From Aphanocapsa lilacina HA4352-LM1 (GTDB lineage Bacteria; Cyanobacteriota; Cyanobacteriia; Gloeobacterales; Gloeobacteraceae), in assembly GCA_019359725.1 (NCBI GenBank), contig JAHHGR010000003.1, positions 1 through 64,000 on the forward strand: a DNA stretch of 64,000 bases, read 5' to 3'. Positions 25,926 to 34,576 of this stretch are shown piece by piece; the stretch's first letter is position 1; every line of letters starts with the position of its first letter. The translations under genes and the position numbers were made by a program. The notes under the pieces are model-generated. The model ran no database searches and had not been told where the DNA came from. It was given only the letters and a program-made list of their open reading frames with translations.

Positions 25926-26966
25926 TTACGAAACGTCCGCTTTTTTCTGTTGCCGCCATAGCCGCTGCACCGCCGCAAGAGCCCGGTTGACTTCCCAGTT
26001 GCGCCGGTGGGGAGCGCGGTCGTGGGCGCGCTGCTCTTCTTCGATCATCTGGACATCCTGGCGGATCAGGCCCGCGAGCATCCCCTGCGCCGAGCCGAAG
26101 CAGCGGTCTTTGACAAACCGGCGAAACGGCACCGGCAGTTTGTGCAGATCCGGAAACGCTTCGAGGGAGGTGAAGTGCACCAGATAGGCGCGGGTGGAGC
26201 GCTCCCCTTCGGGGCACAGCAGGCAGTAGAGGCGAAAGTCCTCCCCGAGCCGGGCGCACCAGTGGGGATAGATATAGCTCACCGCCAGCGCTTCGGGATG
26301 CGCCCGGCGCAGAGCGGGCACGAACAGTTGCGCCACCGACCAGATCCGGTCGATGCGGTAATAGCTCTGGGCCTCGTAGAGCGCATCGATGCGCCCTGGG
26401 TGCTCTTCGAGTTTTTCGAGGTGGGCGGCCCCCCAGGCCTGGAAGCGTTCGTGCAGATGGCCATGGTGCATGTCCATCAAGTTTTCGATGAGGTAGGAGT
26501 AGTGGGCCTTGCAGGTCATCGGGGCGACCGAAGCGATGTAGTTGAGATGGCTCCACTCCGGTAGGCGCAGGGGGAAAACGGAGTGGGCACGCTCCGGGTC
26601 ACCCGCGAACAGCCACACAAAACCGTCGTGTTCACGCACGGGGTAGGTGCGCAACCGGCAACCCGGCAAGGCTCCTTCGCGGTAGGGTACGTGGGCGCAG
26701 CGGCCGTCGCTGTCGAAGCGCCAACCGTGATAGGCGCACTGCAAGCCGCCCTCCACTACCCGGCCGTGGCTGAGCTTGACCTGGCGATGGGGGCAGCGAT
26801 CCTCCACGGCGTAGGCTACCCCGTCCGCACCGCGAAAGAGGGCAATTGCTTCGCCCCAGAGGGTGATTGCCCGTGGTTCCTTCTTCAGTTTGGCGCTTTG
26901 GGCCACGGCGTACCAGTAGTTGGGGTCGACGGCCAGCGAACGAATGTCAATCACGGTTCGAGCCAT
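25926..26966 (-). CDS. Rieske non-haem iron oxygenase, CruH-like candidate
   Basis: 346 residues from ATG 26966, overlapping the upstream gene by 16 bp; a GTG at 26954 overlapping its stop is an alternative. The Rieske [2Fe-2S] site is CPHRQVKLSHGRVVEGGLQCAYHG (CxH ... CxxH). The mononuclear iron site is in ENLMDMHHGHLHERF (Asp, His, His). Such enzymes hydroxylate or oxidise methyl and ring carbons using electrons from ferredoxin. Translational coupling to a CrtU/CruE-like carotenoid enzyme suggests a role like CruH, which oxidises the ring methyl groups during synechoxanthin synthesis. That assignment is inference; the oxygenase family is clear. Confidence 0.8.
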   Translation of the reverse strand: MARTVIDIRSLAVDPNYWYAVAQSAKLKKEPRAITLWGEAIALFRGADGVAYAVEDRCPHRQVKLSHGRVVEGGLQCAYHGWRFDSDGRCAHVPYREGALPGCRLRTYPVREHDGFVWLFAGDPERAHSVFPLRLPEWSHLNYIASVAPMTCKAHYSYLIENLMDMHHGHLHERFQAWGAAHLEKLEEHPGRIDALYEAQSYYRIDRIWSVAQLFVPALRRAHPEALAVSYIYPHWCARLGEDFRLYCLLCPEGERSTRAYLVHFTSLEAFPDLHKLPVPFRRFVKDRCFGSAQGMLAGLIRQDVQMIEEEQRAHDRAPHRRNWEVNRALAAVQRLWRQQKKADVS

Positions 26967-28915
26967 TGGGTGAAAGGCCGCAGGGCACCCTCGGGGCTGA
27001 CGCTCAACAGCACCCGGCGCTGGAGTCCCTCGCGCTGCAAGATGGCGTTGGCAGCTAAGAAGCCGGAACTGACGGCTCGCTCCATCAGGCCGCAGGGAAA
27101 GGGCATCTTCACCCAGTCGCCTGCAAAGAGCAGGTTCGGTACCGCCGTCGCCGTCCCGGGCCGCCCGGCGTAGCTGCCAGGCGGGTAGCCGGAGAAGTTT
27201 TTCTGGTTGAGCAGTTCGCGGTGGAGCACTTTGGCTTCGCGCAGAGTGGGGACGATCTCGAGTAGCTCCGCCTCGAAGGTGGCCAGTAGCGCCTCGCGGG
27301 TCGGAAACTCTTTTTCTTTGTAGCAGTAGGCGTGCAGTTCGACGACGCTGCCGCCGGTGCGCTTCGCCCAATCGATATATTGCTGTTGGATGTGGTGGTA
27401 GAGGGTGATGCTGTCGGTGAGTTTGTAGCCTGAAAGCGAGGCGAAATCGCTGTAGTGCCATTCAAAATCGCGGTCGAACCAGAAGCGGGCCACCGCAAAC
27501 GGATCGGCGATGGCCAGATCCGCGATTTGGCGGCGCACGCCTTCGGGCACTTCGCCCTCGGAGCGCTCGAACAGTTGGCGCATACCGGGCACGTCGGCGG
27601 CGAGCACGAAGTAGTCGGCCTCCAGTTCACCACCCTGGGTTGGGGTCTCTTGGCCTGCAAGTCGCAACTTTGCTGCCGTCTGCTCGACGATGCGCGCCCG
27701 GGGCAGATCGGCGCGGGCCGGACCCTGCACGACCCGCCCTTCGCCGTCAAAAGTCGCCCCGTGGCAGGGACAGCGAAATCTGCCGTCTGCAAGCCTGTCC
27801 ACCGTACAGCCCTGGTGGGTGCAGTTGAGGGAGACGGCCTCCCGGGCGGCCCCGCGCACGGCGAATACCCGTTCACCCTGGCGGTAGTAGCGGTCGGGAC
27901 CGGCGAGTGTCCGGTCGCGCTCGACCCAGAGGGGAACATCGAGGCTGTCCTGGGCGCGCCGGTAAGTGAGCGAAGCCACTTGGCCGCCCTGCCAGCGCAC
28001 CCGCTCGACCTGGGCACCGGCAATCAGCGTGCCGCCGTTGCGCACAAAGGCGACGGCAATCGGGTCGATAAGGCTGGTGCCCATATCCTGGCGCGTGCCC
28101 CGAAAGGCCAGACCCTCCGGGTTGCCGAAAAAGTAAAAGTGAAAAAACTGGAGCATCTCCCCGACACTCAACAGATCCGGGGCGTTGAGGGTGGATTTGG
28201 CGAAGGGCAGAAAGTACAGGTCGTAGAGCCCCTGTGGAAAGTTCTTGGCCACCCATTCACTGACCGAAAGCTCCTCGAGCGGACGGCGGGTAACCTGGCT
28301 ATGAAAGCTGGTAATCGCCTGGAAGACCCGCCAGTGGTCGAAACTGGCCAGGTTGAGCCCCCAGGCGCCCCGATTGGCGGAACTGACGGCCAGATCGACA
28401 ATATTCCACGGAAAGGCCGCACTGCTGGGCTTGAAGATTTCAGGGGCGTACCGGTCGCGGTAGAGTACCGCGTAGGTCTTCAGATCGACAAAATTCTGGG
28501 CCAGCTGCAACTCCGCCACCAGGCCGTTGAGGTTGTAGTACTGCGAGAAGAAGCCGTGGAAGCCGTGTTCCATGGTGAACTTCTCGCCCAGTACCTCGAT
28601 GGGCCAGCTCACCAGCTTGCCCCCCAACTGCTCGGCGCGCTCGACGAGGGTGACGGCGAACCCCCGCGCCGAAAGCTCGTAGGCGCAAGCGAGCCCCGCA
28701 AGCCCGGCCCCCACCACCACCACCCGGCGCGGGCGCTCTGTGCGGCGGGGCAGTTGCAGCGTGTCCTGCTCAAAGATGGTTGGTTGGGTCTTCACGTGGC
28801 GCCATTGCCACAAACCGCCCCCAGCCCCCGCCAGTGCTAATAGACCCAGCACCCGCCGCCGCGAAAGGGCGCGCACAAACCGACGGGAAGCTGGATAAGT
28901 GCCCTGCTCACTCAC
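26951..28915 (-). CDS. FAD-dependent desaturase with embedded Rieske domain, CruE/CrtU-like
   Basis: 654 residues with a GTG start. The N-terminus has a twin-arginine-like segment (SRRRVLGLLALAGAGGG). Then comes the FAD dinucleotide fold RRVVVVGAGLAGLACAYELS with GGKLVSW, as in carotenoid desaturases. A Rieske [2Fe-2S] domain is inserted at about 365-415: CTHQGCTVDRLADGRFRCPCHG. The C-terminus has the FAD end segment LLFAGDWVKMPFPCGLMERAVSSG. This arrangement recalls CrtU/CruE, which desaturate and methyl-migrate beta-carotene rings into aromatic rings. The next gene is a Rieske oxygenase, matching the CruE-CruH pair. Another FAD amine-oxidase-type reaction is possible. Confidence 0.75.
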   Translation of the reverse strand: MSEQGTYPASRRFVRALSRRRVLGLLALAGAGGGLWQWRHVKTQPTIFEQDTLQLPRRTERPRRVVVVGAGLAGLACAYELSARGFAVTLVERAEQLGGKLVSWPIEVLGEKFTMEHGFHGFFSQYYNLNGLVAELQLAQNFVDLKTYAVLYRDRYAPEIFKPSSAAFPWNIVDLAVSSANRGAWGLNLASFDHWRVFQAITSFHSQVTRRPLEELSVSEWVAKNFPQGLYDLYFLPFAKSTLNAPDLLSVGEMLQFFHFYFFGNPEGLAFRGTRQDMGTSLIDPIAVAFVRNGGTLIAGAQVERVRWQGGQVASLTYRRAQDSLDVPLWVERDRTLAGPDRYYRQGERVFAVRGAAREAVSLNCTHQGCTVDRLADGRFRCPCHGATFDGEGRVVQGPARADLPRARIVEQTAAKLRLAGQETPTQGGELEADYFVLAADVPGMRQLFERSEGEVPEGVRRQIADLAIADPFAVARFWFDRDFEWHYSDFASLSGYKLTDSITLYHHIQQQYIDWAKRTGGSVVELHAYCYKEKEFPTREALLATFEAELLEIVPTLREAKVLHRELLNQKNFSGYPPGSYAGRPGTATAVPNLLFAGDWVKMPFPCGLMERAVSSGFLAANAILQREGLQRRVLLSVSPEGALRPFTQWLEP

Positions 28916-29002
28916 ACGTACCTGCTTAGAACTTTGGTCCGAAAATACTCAACCTGGGCGCTCAGATCGGGGAATATCCAACATTATTTAAGCAATGGCC
29001 CC

Positions 29003-29605
29003 TTAACGCAGCGGAAAATCGACGACCGGGTACCGCTCCCATCCAGGCGCGTCGTAGTGCCACCACTCCGAAGGCAGTGGCACAAAGCCTTCCGCCATCA
29101 TCGCCTTATGCAAAACGGCATAGTTGCGTCTGGCTGTTACGCTCCACTGGGCCTGGGCGTCGCGGCCAGCTTTGGCAGAAAAATCGTCGAAGGCGGTGGG
29201 CATCTCCTGCTCCTTGCCCCGGCTGTCGACAAGCGTCAAATCCACCGCCGCGCCGCGGTTGTGGCGCGAACCCTTTGCCGGGTTTGCCACATAGCGCTCG
29301 TCGGGTACCAGCATCCACATTTGCTTTTGCACAGCAAGGGGCCGGTAGCAGTCCCAGACTTTCAGGCCAAATCCCTCACCGGCCAGCCGGTTTTGCACCC
29401 GGGCCAGGCGCTCGGCCACCGCAGGGCGCAGCAGACAGCGCGCCTCGGGGTAGACCGCCTTTTTGAGGAAATTGTCCACAGTGGCGTAGCGCATGTCGCG
29501 TTGCACCCCGGGAGCCACAGCACCCAAATCCACCATCGCCTCGGCTGAGACCGGCTTTGAAGCCAGGACGACGGCCAAAGTCAACGGCACAAAAAACCAT
29601 GGCAC
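29003..29605 (-). CDS. VanX/DdpX-family D-Ala-D-Ala dipeptidase
   Basis: 200 residues. A signal peptide (FFVPLTLAVVLASKPVSA) indicates periplasmic location. The zinc dipeptidase motifs are GSRHNRGAAVDLTLVD (His and Asp ligands), VWDCYRPLAVQKQMW (Arg) and SEWWHYD (third ligand His and catalytic Glu). VanX-type enzymes hydrolyse free D-Ala-D-Ala. Without VanA/VanH genes nearby, the role is more likely recovery of peptidoglycan dipeptide, as for DdpX, than glycopeptide resistance. It is divergent from the aldo/keto reductase gene. Confidence 0.9.
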   Translation of the reverse strand: MPWFFVPLTLAVVLASKPVSAEAMVDLGAVAPGVQRDMRYATVDNFLKKAVYPEARCLLRPAVAERLARVQNRLAGEGFGLKVWDCYRPLAVQKQMWMLVPDERYVANPAKGSRHNRGAAVDLTLVDSRGKEQEMPTAFDDFSAKAGRDAQAQWSVTARRNYAVLHKAMMAEGFVPLPSEWWHYDAPGWERYPVVDFPLR

Positions 29606-29728
29606 TAAAATTCACGGCTCCACAACCCTGGGGACATCATACCGAGCGCTTCTAGTTTCGAGGAATTCGGGCGCCGGAACCGCCTCTGAAATATCCTCGA
29701 GAAGGGGATTTTATCAGGGGGTAATTGC

Positions 29729-30676
29729 ATGCGGACCGTCGCTTTGACACCTTCGGGGCCAGAGGTGCCCCAGATGGGAATCGGCACCTGGGCCTGGGGA
29801 GACCGGCTTTTTTGGAACTACGGCAGCGACTATGGCCCGGCGGAAGTGCGCAATGCCTTCGAGGCTGCGGTCTCAGGGGGCATACCGTTTTTTGACACCG
29901 CTGAAATTTACGGTCTCGGGGAATCGGAGACGCTGCTGGGGCGCTTTGAGCGCGAGAGCGGCCGGAGGGTGCAGATTGCCACCAAGTATCTGCCCTTACC
30001 CTGGCGGTGGAGCACCGAAGCGGTCGAGGAAGCCCTCAGCGCGAGCTTGCAGCGGCTTGGGCGCGAGCGGGTCGAGTTGTACCAGGTCCATTCGCCTTTC
30101 AATTTTTTGATGGGTGCCGACACACTCATGGGCGCCCTTGCCCGCGAGGTAAAGCGCGGCCGGATCGCAGCGGTGGGCGTGAGCAATTACAGTGCTGCCC
30201 AGATGGAGGAGGCGCACGGACTGCTTGCCGCCCAGGGGGTGCCGCTGGCGGTCAATCAGGTGCGCTATTCGCTCCTTACCCGCGAAATCGAGGCCAACGG
30301 CGTGCTCGATACTGCCCGCAGACTCGGAGTAAAAATTTTGGCCTATAGCCCCCTGGCGCAGGGATTGCTCACCGGCAAGTACACCGCCGACTCGCCGCCC
30401 GAGGGAGCCCGCCGCCTCGATAACCGCTACAGTCCGAGCGGTCTGGCGGCCATTGCCCCGGTGCTGGAGGTGCTGCGCGACCTGGGCCGAAAGCACGAGC
30501 GCACCCCGGCCCAGGTCGCCCTGAACTGGCTGGTTGCCCAGGAAGGTGTCATACCGATTCCGGGGGCCAAAACCGCCGCCCAGGCGGAGCAAAATCTGGG
30601 TGCCGTCGGTTGGAGCCTTGCTCCCGAAGAAGTCGACCGCCTGAGTGAGGTAAGCCGCCCCTGGCGGGCTGCGTGA
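29729..30676 (+). CDS. Aldo/keto reductase
   Basis: 315 residues, full family length. NADPH-dependent reduction of aldehydes or ketones in a TIM barrel. The catalytic tetrad is visible: Asp and Tyr in FFDTAEIYGLGESE, Lys in IATKYLP, His in LYQVHSP. NADPH binding uses AYSPLAQGLLTGKY and the C-terminal IPIPGAKTAAQAEQNL. It resembles the pyridoxal-reductase-like and plant-plastid AKR subgroup, but the substrate cannot be read from sequence. It is monocistronic and stops 29 bp before the mgtE promoter. Confidence 0.9.
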   Translation: MRTVALTPSGPEVPQMGIGTWAWGDRLFWNYGSDYGPAEVRNAFEAAVSGGIPFFDTAEIYGLGESETLLGRFERESGRRVQIATKYLPLPWRWSTEAVEEALSASLQRLGRERVELYQVHSPFNFLMGADTLMGALAREVKRGRIAAVGVSNYSAAQMEEAHGLLAAQGVPLAVNQVRYSLLTREIEANGVLDTARRLGVKILAYSPLAQGLLTGKYTADSPPEGARRLDNRYSPSGLAAIAPVLEVLRDLGRKHERTPAQVALNWLVAQEGVIPIPGAKTAAQAEQNLGAVGWSLAPEEVDRLSEVSRPWRAA

Positions 30677-30704
30677 GATAGCTCAAATCGTTCCTGAAGA
30701 TAGA

Positions 30705-30733
30705 TTGCTCACAGTGCACCGTTTAGTTATACT
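30705..30733 (+). promoter_or_regulatory. Promoter of the mgtE leader transcript
   Basis: TTGCTC (30705-30710) and TATACT (30728-30733) are separated by exactly 17 bp. TATACT is one base from the -10 consensus. It predicts a transcript starting near 30740, which leaves about 180 nt of leader before mgtE. Confidence 0.65.
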
Positions 30734-30739
30734 CAAGCC

Positions 30740-30921
30740 AGTGGTGCAGGGGCGCTCCTTCGCACGAGCTGCGACCGCTCGCCTGAAAAGGCGTTTTGGC
30801 CTGTCATCCTTGTCGATTTAGGGTTCTTTCCTTGGGCAATAGCTCTGACATTCCGATAACACTGCTCCTCTAGGAAAGAAGGGTTTCCTTTCGTTCCGAT
30901 GGGGAGCGAAGGAGGCCTGCG
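30740..30921 (+). promoter_or_regulatory. Structured leader of mgtE, candidate Mg2+-sensing RNA
   Basis: The leader has two mutually exclusive pairings at the ribosome binding site. CTCCTTCGC (30755-30763) is exactly complementary to GCGAAGGAG (30906-30914), which covers the Shine-Dalgarno sequence. TTCGTTCC (30890-30897) pairs with GGAGCGAA (30903-30910) and would leave GGAGG (30911-30915) free. Upstream, 30760-30764 can instead pair locally with 30770-30774. A GAAA-loop hairpin (30780-30793) is followed by TTTT. Segments GCTCCT...GCTGC, the GAAA hairpin and AATAGCTCTGA occur in the order I remember from the M-box, but the match is loose. Confidence 0.5.
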
Positions 30922-32268
30922 ATGTTGACGCAAGATCGGCGAGAGGCCCTGCTGGCGATCGAGGGTCTGGCCAGTCTGAAGACTGAATTGAACAATATGA
31001 ATCCGGCGGACGCGGGCGATTACATCGCTTCGCTGCCTCCCAAAGATCAAGCCATTGCTTTTCGTCTGCTGGCCAAAAGCCGGGCGGCGTCGGTATTTGA
31101 ATACTTACCAAGTGAAGTGCAGGAGATGCTCACCGAGAGCCTCCATGCCCGCGAGGTGCAGGCGATTGTCGAGCAGATGTCCCCGGACGACCGGGCGGAA
31201 TTGTTCGACGAGTTGCCCGCCCGCGTGGTCAAGCGCCTGCTCACCCAGCTGAGCCCCTCCGAGCGCGAGGCGACGGCACTGATTCTGGGTTACCCGGAAG
31301 GCACCGCCGGCCGCGTGATGACCACCGAGTACGTGCGGCTGCGGCAGGATCTGACTGTGAGCCAGGCGATTCAAAAGATCCGCAAGCTGGACCAGGACAA
31401 AGAAACGATCTACTACGCCTATCTGACCGACGCCGAGCGGCAGCTTCTCGGGGTCGTTTCGCTGCGGCAGTTGCTCTTTGCCGAGCCGGACACACCGGTG
31501 CGCTCGCTCGCTCGCGAAACGATCATCTCGGTACCGACCACCGCCGATCAAGAGGAGGTCGCTCGCCTGATGAAGCGCTACGATCTGCTGGCCATGCCGG
31601 TGGTGGATCTCGAAGGCCGCCTGGTGGGCATCGTGACGGTGGACGATGTGGTGGACATTCTCGAAGAGGAGGCCACCGAGGACATCCAGAAGTTGAGCGG
31701 GATCATCGGCGGCGACGAAGAAGCGCTCTCCTCTCCGATCGAGACGGTCAAAAAGCGTCTGCCCTGGTTGCTCGGCAACATCGCCCTCTACATGGGTGCG
31801 GCGAGTGCGATTGCGCCGTTTCAATCGACCATCAGCTTGATTCCGGTGCTCGCCATCGTCATGCCGATTCTTGCCAACACCAGCGGCAACGTCGGCAACC
31901 AGGCCATCTCGGTGACCGTGCGCGGTCTGGCCACCGGCGAGGTCAACCCGGTCGATGTCTTCAAGATTCTGCGCAAGGAGATCCTCGCCGGGCTGGTCAA
32001 TGCCGCAGCTCTGGGAGTGGTCCTGGGGTTGCTGACGCTCATCTGGTCGCGGCCGGAGGAGCAGTGGGTCGGCATCGTGGCGGCGCTGGTGATGGCGGTG
32101 AACGTCCTGGTGGCTGCCAGCCTCGGCACCTTCTTGCCCATCATCCTCAAGCGCTTCAAGCAGGATCCGGCCCTGGTGAGCCCACCGCTGCTGACCACGA
32201 CGCTCGACACCTTTGGCTTTTTTACCTTCCTGGGCCTGACGTCGCTGTTTTTGCTCTACTTCCGCTAG
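30922..32268 (+). CDS. mgtE: Magnesium transporter MgtE
   Basis: 448 residues; GGAGG lies 6 bp before the ATG. MgtE is a homodimeric Mg2+ channel gated by its cytoplasmic domains. In order: the MgtE N domain (about 1-130, helical, EMSPDDRAELFDELPARV-like repeats), two CBS domains (VMTTEYVRLRQDLTV..., LLAMPVVDLEGRLVGIVTVDDVVDILEEEATED), and five membrane helices with the pore signature PILANTSGNVGNQA and the late TTTLDTFGFFTFLGL. Acidic residues of the Mg2+-sensing CBS interface are present. Expression is probably controlled by the structured leader upstream. Confidence 0.97.
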   Translation: MLTQDRREALLAIEGLASLKTELNNMNPADAGDYIASLPPKDQAIAFRLLAKSRAASVFEYLPSEVQEMLTESLHAREVQAIVEQMSPDDRAELFDELPARVVKRLLTQLSPSEREATALILGYPEGTAGRVMTTEYVRLRQDLTVSQAIQKIRKLDQDKETIYYAYLTDAERQLLGVVSLRQLLFAEPDTPVRSLARETIISVPTTADQEEVARLMKRYDLLAMPVVDLEGRLVGIVTVDDVVDILEEEATEDIQKLSGIIGGDEEALSSPIETVKKRLPWLLGNIALYMGAASAIAPFQSTISLIPVLAIVMPILANTSGNVGNQAISVTVRGLATGEVNPVDVFKILRKEILAGLVNAAALGVVLGLLTLIWSRPEEQWVGIVAALVMAVNVLVAASLGTFLPIILKRFKQDPALVSPPLLTTTLDTFGFFTFLGLTSLFLLYFR

Positions 32269-32397
32269 TGTAGGAGACAGCCGGATTTTCCCGTTCCCGC
32301 CGGTCCAGTATTTGGGTCATCTCCAATGCCGGGTGGACCAGCACCAGCGACACCCCAGAAGCTCGGTCTGCGGTCGTCTGGGCAACCTTAAACCGCT

Positions 32398-32991
32398 CTA
32401 GATCTCGCGGCGGCCTTCAAGGGCTCGCGCCAGGGTCATCTCGTCGGCATATTCGAGATCGCCCCCCACCGGCAGGCCAAAGGCGATCCGCGTCACGCGC
32501 GGTCCAAGCACTTTGACGTATTTGCTCAGATACATAGTCGTCATCTCCCCTTCAGTGCTCGGGTTGATGGCGAGGATCACCTCTTTGACCGTATCGGTCC
32601 CGACGCGCTGGAGCAGTTCTTTGATGCGCAACTGCTCGGGGCCGATGCCTTCCATGGGGTTGATGAGCCCGCCCAGCACGTGGTAATGCCCCTTGAACTC
32701 GCGGGTGCGCTCGATGGCGACCAAGTCGCGCGGCTCGGCCACCACGCAAATCATCTCGCCCTGGCGGCCGGACTGGCGGCAGATGTCGCAGGGGTCTTCT
32801 GCAGAAAGATTAAAACAGCGGCTGCACACGCCGATTTGCTCCGTCGCTTCGACAAGGGCCTGGGCCAGCTGCAATGCTTCGGACTTGGGGCGGCGCAAAA
32901 GATGAAATGCCAGGCGCTGGGCCGTCTTGGGGCCGATGCCCGGCAGGCGCTGCAAGTGTTCGATGAGTCGGGCCAGGGGCCGGGTGTACAT
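32398..32991 (-). CDS. recR: Recombination mediator RecR
   Basis: 197 residues. RecR works with RecO/RecF to load RecA on gapped DNA. The N-terminal helix-hairpin-helix reads [20 protein letters not shown]. The zinc finger has four Cys ([16 protein letters not shown]). The Toprim domain has [28 protein letters not shown] and [18 protein letters not shown]. The ybaB gene lies 68 bp upstream on the same strand, the widespread ybaB-recR pairing. The 129-bp gap to mgtE holds no recognised feature. Confidence 0.97.
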   Translation of the reverse strand: MYTRPLARLIEHLQRLPGIGPKTAQRLAFHLLRRPKSEALQLAQALVEATEQIGVCSRCFNLSAEDPCDICRQSGRQGEMICVVAEPRDLVAIERTREFKGHYHVLGGLINPMEGIGPEQLRIKELLQRVGTDTVKEVILAINPSTEGEMTTMYLSKYVKVLGPRVTRIAFGLPVGGDLEYADEMTLARALEGRREI

Positions 32992-33059
32992 GGGCGATCC
33001 CGGGTATGAAGTAACCGGTGCCGCTTCTGGGCGGCGCCGGCCAAGAAAAGCGTGGCTGG

Positions 33060-33395
33060 CTAGAAGCCGAGACCTGGGGGAAACTCCATGCCGCCGGTCA
33101 ATTCCTGCATCTTCGCCCTCATCGTCTCGGCGGACTTGGTGTAAGCGTCTTTGTAGGCGGTCAGCAGCAGGTCTTCGACGACTTCTTTGCTCTCCGAGAG
33201 GAGCTGCGGGTCGATGGTGACGCTGGTCGGTTCCTGGTTGCCGCTTAAAGTCACCTTCACCAGACCACCGCCGGCAACACCCTCGATCGAAAGTGCAGCC
33301 AGTTCGTCCTGGAGCTTGGCGCTGCCTTCTTGGATCTGCTTGACGCGCTTGAGCGCTTCCTGGAACTGGCCCATCGGACCAAAGCCTTTGCTCAT
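33060..33395 (-). CDS. ebfC: YbaB/EbfC nucleoid-associated DNA-binding protein
   Basis: 111 residues. A small dimeric protein that binds DNA without strong sequence specificity. The sequence begins [33 protein letters not shown] (helix), then [39 protein letters not shown] (strands and helix), all standard for the family. It precedes recR on the same strand. Confidence 0.95.
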   Translation of the reverse strand: MSKGFGPMGQFQEALKRVKQIQEGSAKLQDELAALSIEGVAGGGLVKVTLSGNQEPTSVTIDPQLLSESKEVVEDLLLTAYKDAYTKSAETMRAKMQELTGGMEFPPGLGF

Positions 33396-33461
33396 GTGGA
33401 TCGTTCTCCTGGAGGCTGTTTTATTGTAATCAATTTGGACAGTTGTCCAGGGAGCCGCCCC

Positions 33462-34004
33462 TCAGCGCGAACCGGTCATCCGGGCGCGGTAGTCGCGGCA
33501 GAGATTGCCCACCAGCGACTGGCAGATACCGGCGTTCATGGTGCTCACCGCCGCCTGGGCGGCCGATTGGACCACCGGCTGCGGGAGCATGCCCAAAAAG
33601 CCCGGCAGCGCAATGCGAATGCCGAAATTGGCCTCCCAGAAGACCACGACACTATCGGCCGCTGGATCGAGACGAAACAAGCCGGCAAAATCGGCCTCGT
33701 AGCCCGGCTCCGGCAGGGGAACCGAGTACAAACGGTAGAGGCGTTCGTCCTCCTCGACCACCCGCAGGGCCATGCGCGGAGCCACCCGAAAACCGAGAGC
33801 CCCCAACTCGGGCAGTTGCAGACGGTAGGCGCCCGCGGCGGCCTCCACCTTGAGGGGCCGAAAACCAACCGGGATCCAGTGATCCGGCTTGCGCAGATAG
33901 CTCACCAGCGGCGGCAGGTCCGTCTGCAGACGCACATCGCCGCGCTGGCTGTCTTTAAGAGAGAGCGGTGTCGACATGGGTTTGATTGTAACTTCGATTG
34001 CCAT
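33462..34004 (-). CDS. DUF1997 family protein
   Basis: 180 residues from ATG 34004; an ATG nine codons later is possible but lacks a ribosome binding site. The DUF1997 family is restricted largely to cyanobacteria and plastids and has a START/polyketide-cyclase-like beta fold by general impression. Visible are PPLVSYLRKPDHWIPVGFRPL, APRMALRVVEEDERLYRL, VPLPEPGYEADFAGLFRLD and a C-terminal helix (VVQSAAQAAVSTMNAGICQ). It is divergent from crr6 with 48 bp between. The biochemical role is unknown to me. Confidence 0.8.
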   Translation of the reverse strand: MAIEVTIKPMSTPLSLKDSQRGDVRLQTDLPPLVSYLRKPDHWIPVGFRPLKVEAAAGAYRLQLPELGALGFRVAPRMALRVVEEDERLYRLYSVPLPEPGYEADFAGLFRLDPAADSVVVFWEANFGIRIALPGFLGMLPQPVVQSAAQAAVSTMNAGICQSLVGNLCRDYRARMTGSR

Positions 34005-34052
34005 GCACCTACCCCGGCCCTAAGATGCGGGAGGATTCGGCCAGGAACTGCC

Positions 34053-34526
34053 ATGAGCACTATCCTCCGCATTGAGCAAAGCGCCATCGACCGCCTCGAC
34101 CTCGGTGCCGTCGGCACCCACATAGAGCAGCTGGCGGGGGACCCACTCGCCAACGCCCGCCAGATCTGCTTTGAGATCGACTACCCGCTCGCTGAGGCCG
34201 ATCCGCGCGAATTGCCGGAGGTGCAGGAGGTGCGGCTATTTTTTATCCGTCTCGATGCGCGCTACCCGTGGCTTCCGTATCTGCTCGACTGGCGCTCCGG
34301 CGAATTGACACGCTTTGCAGCGATGCTCGTACCCCACCAGTTCAGCGCCAAGGACGGCATCACCTTTGCCCCCGAAGCAATGGAAATCTTTGTGATGCAC
34401 AAAATTTTCGTGATGGCCGATTGGCTGTCCAGCACAGGAATCGCCAACCGCTCGGAGCTGCGCTATCTGGCCCAGGCCCTGGGTTACGACATCGACGCCG
34501 AATTTTTTGAGTTGCTCACCCTCTAA
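34053..34526 (+). CDS. crr6: CRR6-type NdhI maturation factor (DUF1817)
   Basis: 157 residues from ATG 34053; the frame upstream is unrelated. The family is needed to assemble the NdhI (iron-sulfur) subunit of the photosynthetic NDH-1 complex in cyanobacteria and chloroplasts. The strongest segments are EIDYPLAEADPRELPEVQEV, FFIRLDARYPWLPYLLDW, GELTRFAAMLVPHQFS, APEAMEIFVMHKIFVMADWL and LAQALGYDIDAEFFELL. pyk follows 50 bp downstream on the same strand. Confidence 0.9.
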   Translation: MSTILRIEQSAIDRLDLGAVGTHIEQLAGDPLANARQICFEIDYPLAEADPRELPEVQEVRLFFIRLDARYPWLPYLLDWRSGELTRFAAMLVPHQFSAKDGITFAPEAMEIFVMHKIFVMADWLSSTGIANRSELRYLAQALGYDIDAEFFELLTL

Positions 34527-34576
34527 GGCGAGGTACCCATCGGGCTTAAGAAGCGCATGCTACGATTTGCGCAAAA

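Noticed and set aside
29003-29605. Vancomycin-resistance operon
   Set aside because: Only a VanX/DdpX-type dipeptidase is present; no VanA ligase, VanH dehydrogenase or VanRS regulators are nearby.
30780-30797. Intrinsic terminator in the mgtE leader
   Set aside because: The GAAA-loop stem is only 5 bp with four T after it, too weak to call a terminator alone.
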